Shown: piece by piece, positions 16,388 to 18,444 of the stretch
Position numbering within the stretch: position 1 is the first letter of the stretch
Layout: each line of letters opens with the position of its first letter
Assembly (NCBI GenBank): GCA_001275005.1
Contig: JWZX01000858.1
Location: 1-18,444, forward strand
DNA length: 18,444 nucleotides
DNA from: Chrysochromulina tobinii
Lineage: Eukaryota > Haptophyta > Prymnesiales > Chrysochromulinaceae
Reading direction: 5' to 3'
Translations under genes and position numbers: made by a program
The notes under the pieces: model-generated
The model's database searches: none
Told to the model about the DNA's origin: nothing
What the model saw: the letters and a program-made list of their open reading frames with translations, nothing else

Positions 16388-16611
16388 AGGGGCGTCTCCT
16401 ATCGTCCCTGCCTCACAGCACGGACAGCAGAACGCCGTCCGGTGGCACGAGCTGTACCCCGAGAACTTGAGCTGTGCCCCGGTAACATGCGGCCGTTCCC
16501 CACGTAAAGTACGACGTGGTGCGCAGACAACTCGGCTGTAATCGTGCCAAGCGCTGCGCCTGACGTGGCCCCAGTTGTCATTGGTGACCACATAACACTC
16601 GTGCCCGAGTC

Positions 16612-18444
16612 CTAGTTGCTGTTTGGCGCGGGACGTTGACCAGTGTGCGCTACTGTGTACGACAAGTTCATGACACCTGGCATGTCAAAGAACTTGTCCA
16701 AGCTCTCTGCGAATCCGCATTTCGTCCAGACGAATGCACCCTGTCCAAACCGTTTCACATACTTTTGAGCTTGCAACTTGATGTCGCTCTGCGAGTCGAA
16801 GGACACATCGGGAATGCAGAGCGAGTTCTTCACTTCGATCCAACGAATGACTTGGCCATGAATCACAAGTGGTGGATCAAACAGGAAGTCTGGAGTTAAC
16901 TCTGGAGTTGCCCCGTTGCCTTCGGGATGCTCCACGCACTTGGGAATGTCCTTTTCCGTGATGTAATCCGTAGCGCCAGAGTAATACTCGTAGGTCACGG
17001 TCGACACGGTCGAGTCAGCAGCACCCAGGTCGCCTGGGGACGTTTGGGTGACGGGGACGATGCGCCACGGCGAAGACGGCGACGAGGCGACGAGGCCAGA
17101 CTCCTGTGCACAGGCGACAGCAGAGAAACCATGAGTATGGCACATCGATGGGGGGCGAATTTGGGATGTGTTCAATGCCGGTGTTGCACCTGTAGCAGTC
17201 GCTCTACACCGACTTCGCCTTCGTTGCCTCGACGATCCATATTCCCATTGCTCACGGGATCAGCTGCGAACCTTTTGGATTTGGCCTTGTAGCCGGTGAC
17301 TCTGTCTTTGCCCGCAATGGAGACTGCAGCATCGGCAATGCGGGCCTCCGGCGAGTCTCTTTCGACAGACGAAGATGAGTCGGGATCTCGGGAGCGATCC
17401 ACAGCTGCTTTGAATTCCTGTGTTCCTGCAAGAAACTGGCCGAGGTAGGTTGTCGTGCAATTCACTTCCGTTGCTAGCTTAGTCAGCGCCCACGCAAGTA
17501 GCTCAGTTGGCGTCCGGGCTCGCGTCCGGCGTATTTGATGAGTAGCTCCATGTTTGATGTGTAGCTCGGCAAATACGCGGGCGAGCCGTTCACATGTGAC
17601 GATGTATGTGACGATGCGACTGAGCAACTCTTGCTTCCTGGCAAGCTGCTCCCTCTCATTGCCCGCGTACAGCTTTTCCTTATTCGTCCATGCTGTGCCT
17701 TTCTGAGCCTCGCGTAAGAGGAAAGTGGCGGTGGCGTCCTTGTCCACCTCGAGTTCGTGGGAGAGCTCACGGTGAAGGTCAGGAAGCCACTCTTTGATGT
17801 TCCATTCATTGAAATGCACGGAAATCTGATCCTTCTCGATGTACTCCTTGAGCAATTCCTCGACTCGCTCCGAAATCGTCGGCTTCGTTGAGAGATGGCG
17901 TTCGAGGTGCATCTCAGCAATGCGCCGCTTCGACGGCAGCGCTGGCTCTGCCGGGGCGCGTTCAACCTCCTCTTGGTGCATGCCACCGAGCAACGCGAAC
18001 AGCGCATGCACTGTGCCGCCGTTGGCCAAGCCCGCCGCGCGTAACGTCGCCGTACACTCGAGCGATGGGCCCTTGCACAGCTGCAGACGGAGCGAGGCAG
18101 CGGGCAGGCTCGTCTTCTGCGCGAACGCCTCCGCCACCTCTTTCACCGTCGTCTCGCCGCCTGCCACCGGCACCAGCGTCGACTTTCCTGACGTCGGATG
18201 CATGACGAAGACTTGCCAGCCCCCGCCCGTGCGTGCGGCGCTCGGTGCGTCCGATGCCTCCCACTTCGGGCTGGGCTGGTGTGCCTCGACCACAGCATGA
18301 CGCGCCTCGAGCGCCGCGCGCTTGCGCACCGACTCGTCGATGGCGGCCTCGAGCAGCTTGTCCTCGGCGTCGGCAGCAGCACGCTCGGCAGCACGCCGCG
18401 CGCCGCGCTTCGCCTTCTTCGAGGGTTGCGTCGCCGGCGGCTTG
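16612..18444 (-). CDS. Ubiquitin-like domain fused to a TPD/CDIN1-like PD-(D/E)xK nuclease (partial 5' end, one intron)
   Basis: Predicted as complement of 17190-18444 (open at the window edge) joined to 16612-17103; at least 581 residues. Numbering from the first visible codon (18443): a Lys/Arg/Ala-rich helix at 1-60; a ubiquitin-like beta-grasp at 76-154 (WQVFVMHPTSGKSTLVPV, TVKEVAEAFAQKTSLP, TLRAAGLANGGTVHALFALL) ending LLGG then Met155; a long helical region at 170-330. Within that, LATEVNCTTTYLGQFLAG resembles the LANEV-type helix of CDIN1. The C-terminal part carries TPDFLFDPP (Asp490), VIRWIEVK (Glu508, Lys510), FGQGAFVW and GFAESL, matching the TPD nuclease motif of human CDIN1/C15orf41 (family knowledge from memory). 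The PD...ExK residues look intact. Target, partners and any link to mobile elements are unknown. Confidence 0.7.
17104..17189 (-). other. Predicted 86-base intron in the ubiquitin-like/nuclease gene
   Basis: On the - strand the first frame ends at a TGA at 17174-17172, soon after CTACAG|GTGCAA. The nuclease frame continues after a pyrimidine-rich CCTGTGCACAG|GAG. Removing 17189-17104 (GT...AG, 86 bases, phase 0) joins the two frames exactly and skips the stop. The alternative is two separate genes, or a frameshift. Confidence 0.65.

Larger units (their letters stand above)
15518..16611. other. Gene-free region between convergent genes
   Basis: This is the 3' flank of the SPRY gene (+) and of the ubiquitin-like/nuclease gene (-). 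It contains two local repeats (15720-15789 and 16324-16387), an AATAAA at 16061-16066, and CTACAGCCA-type short repeats near 16185-16215. The open frames (up to about 210 codons) have Pro/Arg-rich products without domains. Confidence 0.45.

Noticed and set aside
15909-16541. 210-codon + strand frame in the convergent spacer
   Set aside because: The product is Pro/Arg/His-rich, with repeats derived from local DNA duplications and no domain.
17172-17174. In-frame stop read as a broken pseudogene
   Set aside because: A well-placed 86-base GT-AG intron removes the stop and joins both frames, and the nuclease residues downstream are intact.
17499-17510. TAGCTCAGTTGG, a perfect tRNA D-arm/box A look-alike
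   Set aside because: No GGTTCGA-type box B or acceptor-stem complement follows at the right distance, and it lies inside the coding frame of the ubiquitin-like/nuclease gene.

Overview
The window looks like nuclear DNA of a GC-rich, intron-poor unicellular eukaryote. The gene set is eukaryotic: an EF-hand protein, a 2-oxoglutarate oxygenase, a PX-domain protein, a serine/threonine kinase, a two-repeat Myb factor, a SPRY-domain protein, and a ubiquitin-like/nuclease fusion. It also holds a monofunctional EPSP synthase, which points to a shikimate-competent, probably photosynthetic, protist. High GC, abundant GGC/CCG and minisatellite DNA, and proteins with Trp/Arg-rich repeats remind me of haptophyte-type algae. 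That placement is an inference; other algal lineages are possible.

Layout. 1-611: gene-free, short repeats. 612-2378 (+): repeat protein with an EF-hand-like start and Trp/Arg-rich repeats, its 3' end overlapping a foldback repeat. 2379-3638: minisatellite and (CCG)n. 3639-4376 (-): protein with four EF-hands, divergent from 4640-5785 (+), a 2OG-Fe(II) oxygenase with a coiled-coil tail. 6259-7149 (+): HEAT-like/PX protein. 7658-9466 (+): protein kinase with Gly linker and acidic tail repeats. 9795-11324 (+): EPSP synthase. 11325-12197: gene-free. 12198-12977 (-): Myb factor, divergent from 13409-15517 (+), a 35-residue-repeat/SPRY protein with one intron. 15518-16611: gene-free. 16612-18444 (-, running off the right edge): ubiquitin-like domain fused to a PD-(D/E)xK nuclease domain resembling the TPD/CDIN1 family, with one predicted 86-nt intron.

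The genes do not form one obvious pathway. Several are Ca2+, lipid or phosphorylation signalling proteins; EPSP synthase is the only clear metabolic enzyme. The most interesting items are: (i) the ubiquitin-like-nuclease fusion, with an LLGG-Met junction that looks like a processing site; (ii) the SPRY gene intron, built of tandem repeats containing four copies of the exon-junction sequence; (iii) a CTTGA-rich repeat at about 86-127 nt before three start codons, in the same orientation each time; (iv) a foldback repeat encoding similar peptides on both strands.

All calls come from reading the sequence. No alignment, HMM or RNA evidence was available, and start codons and introns are predictions.
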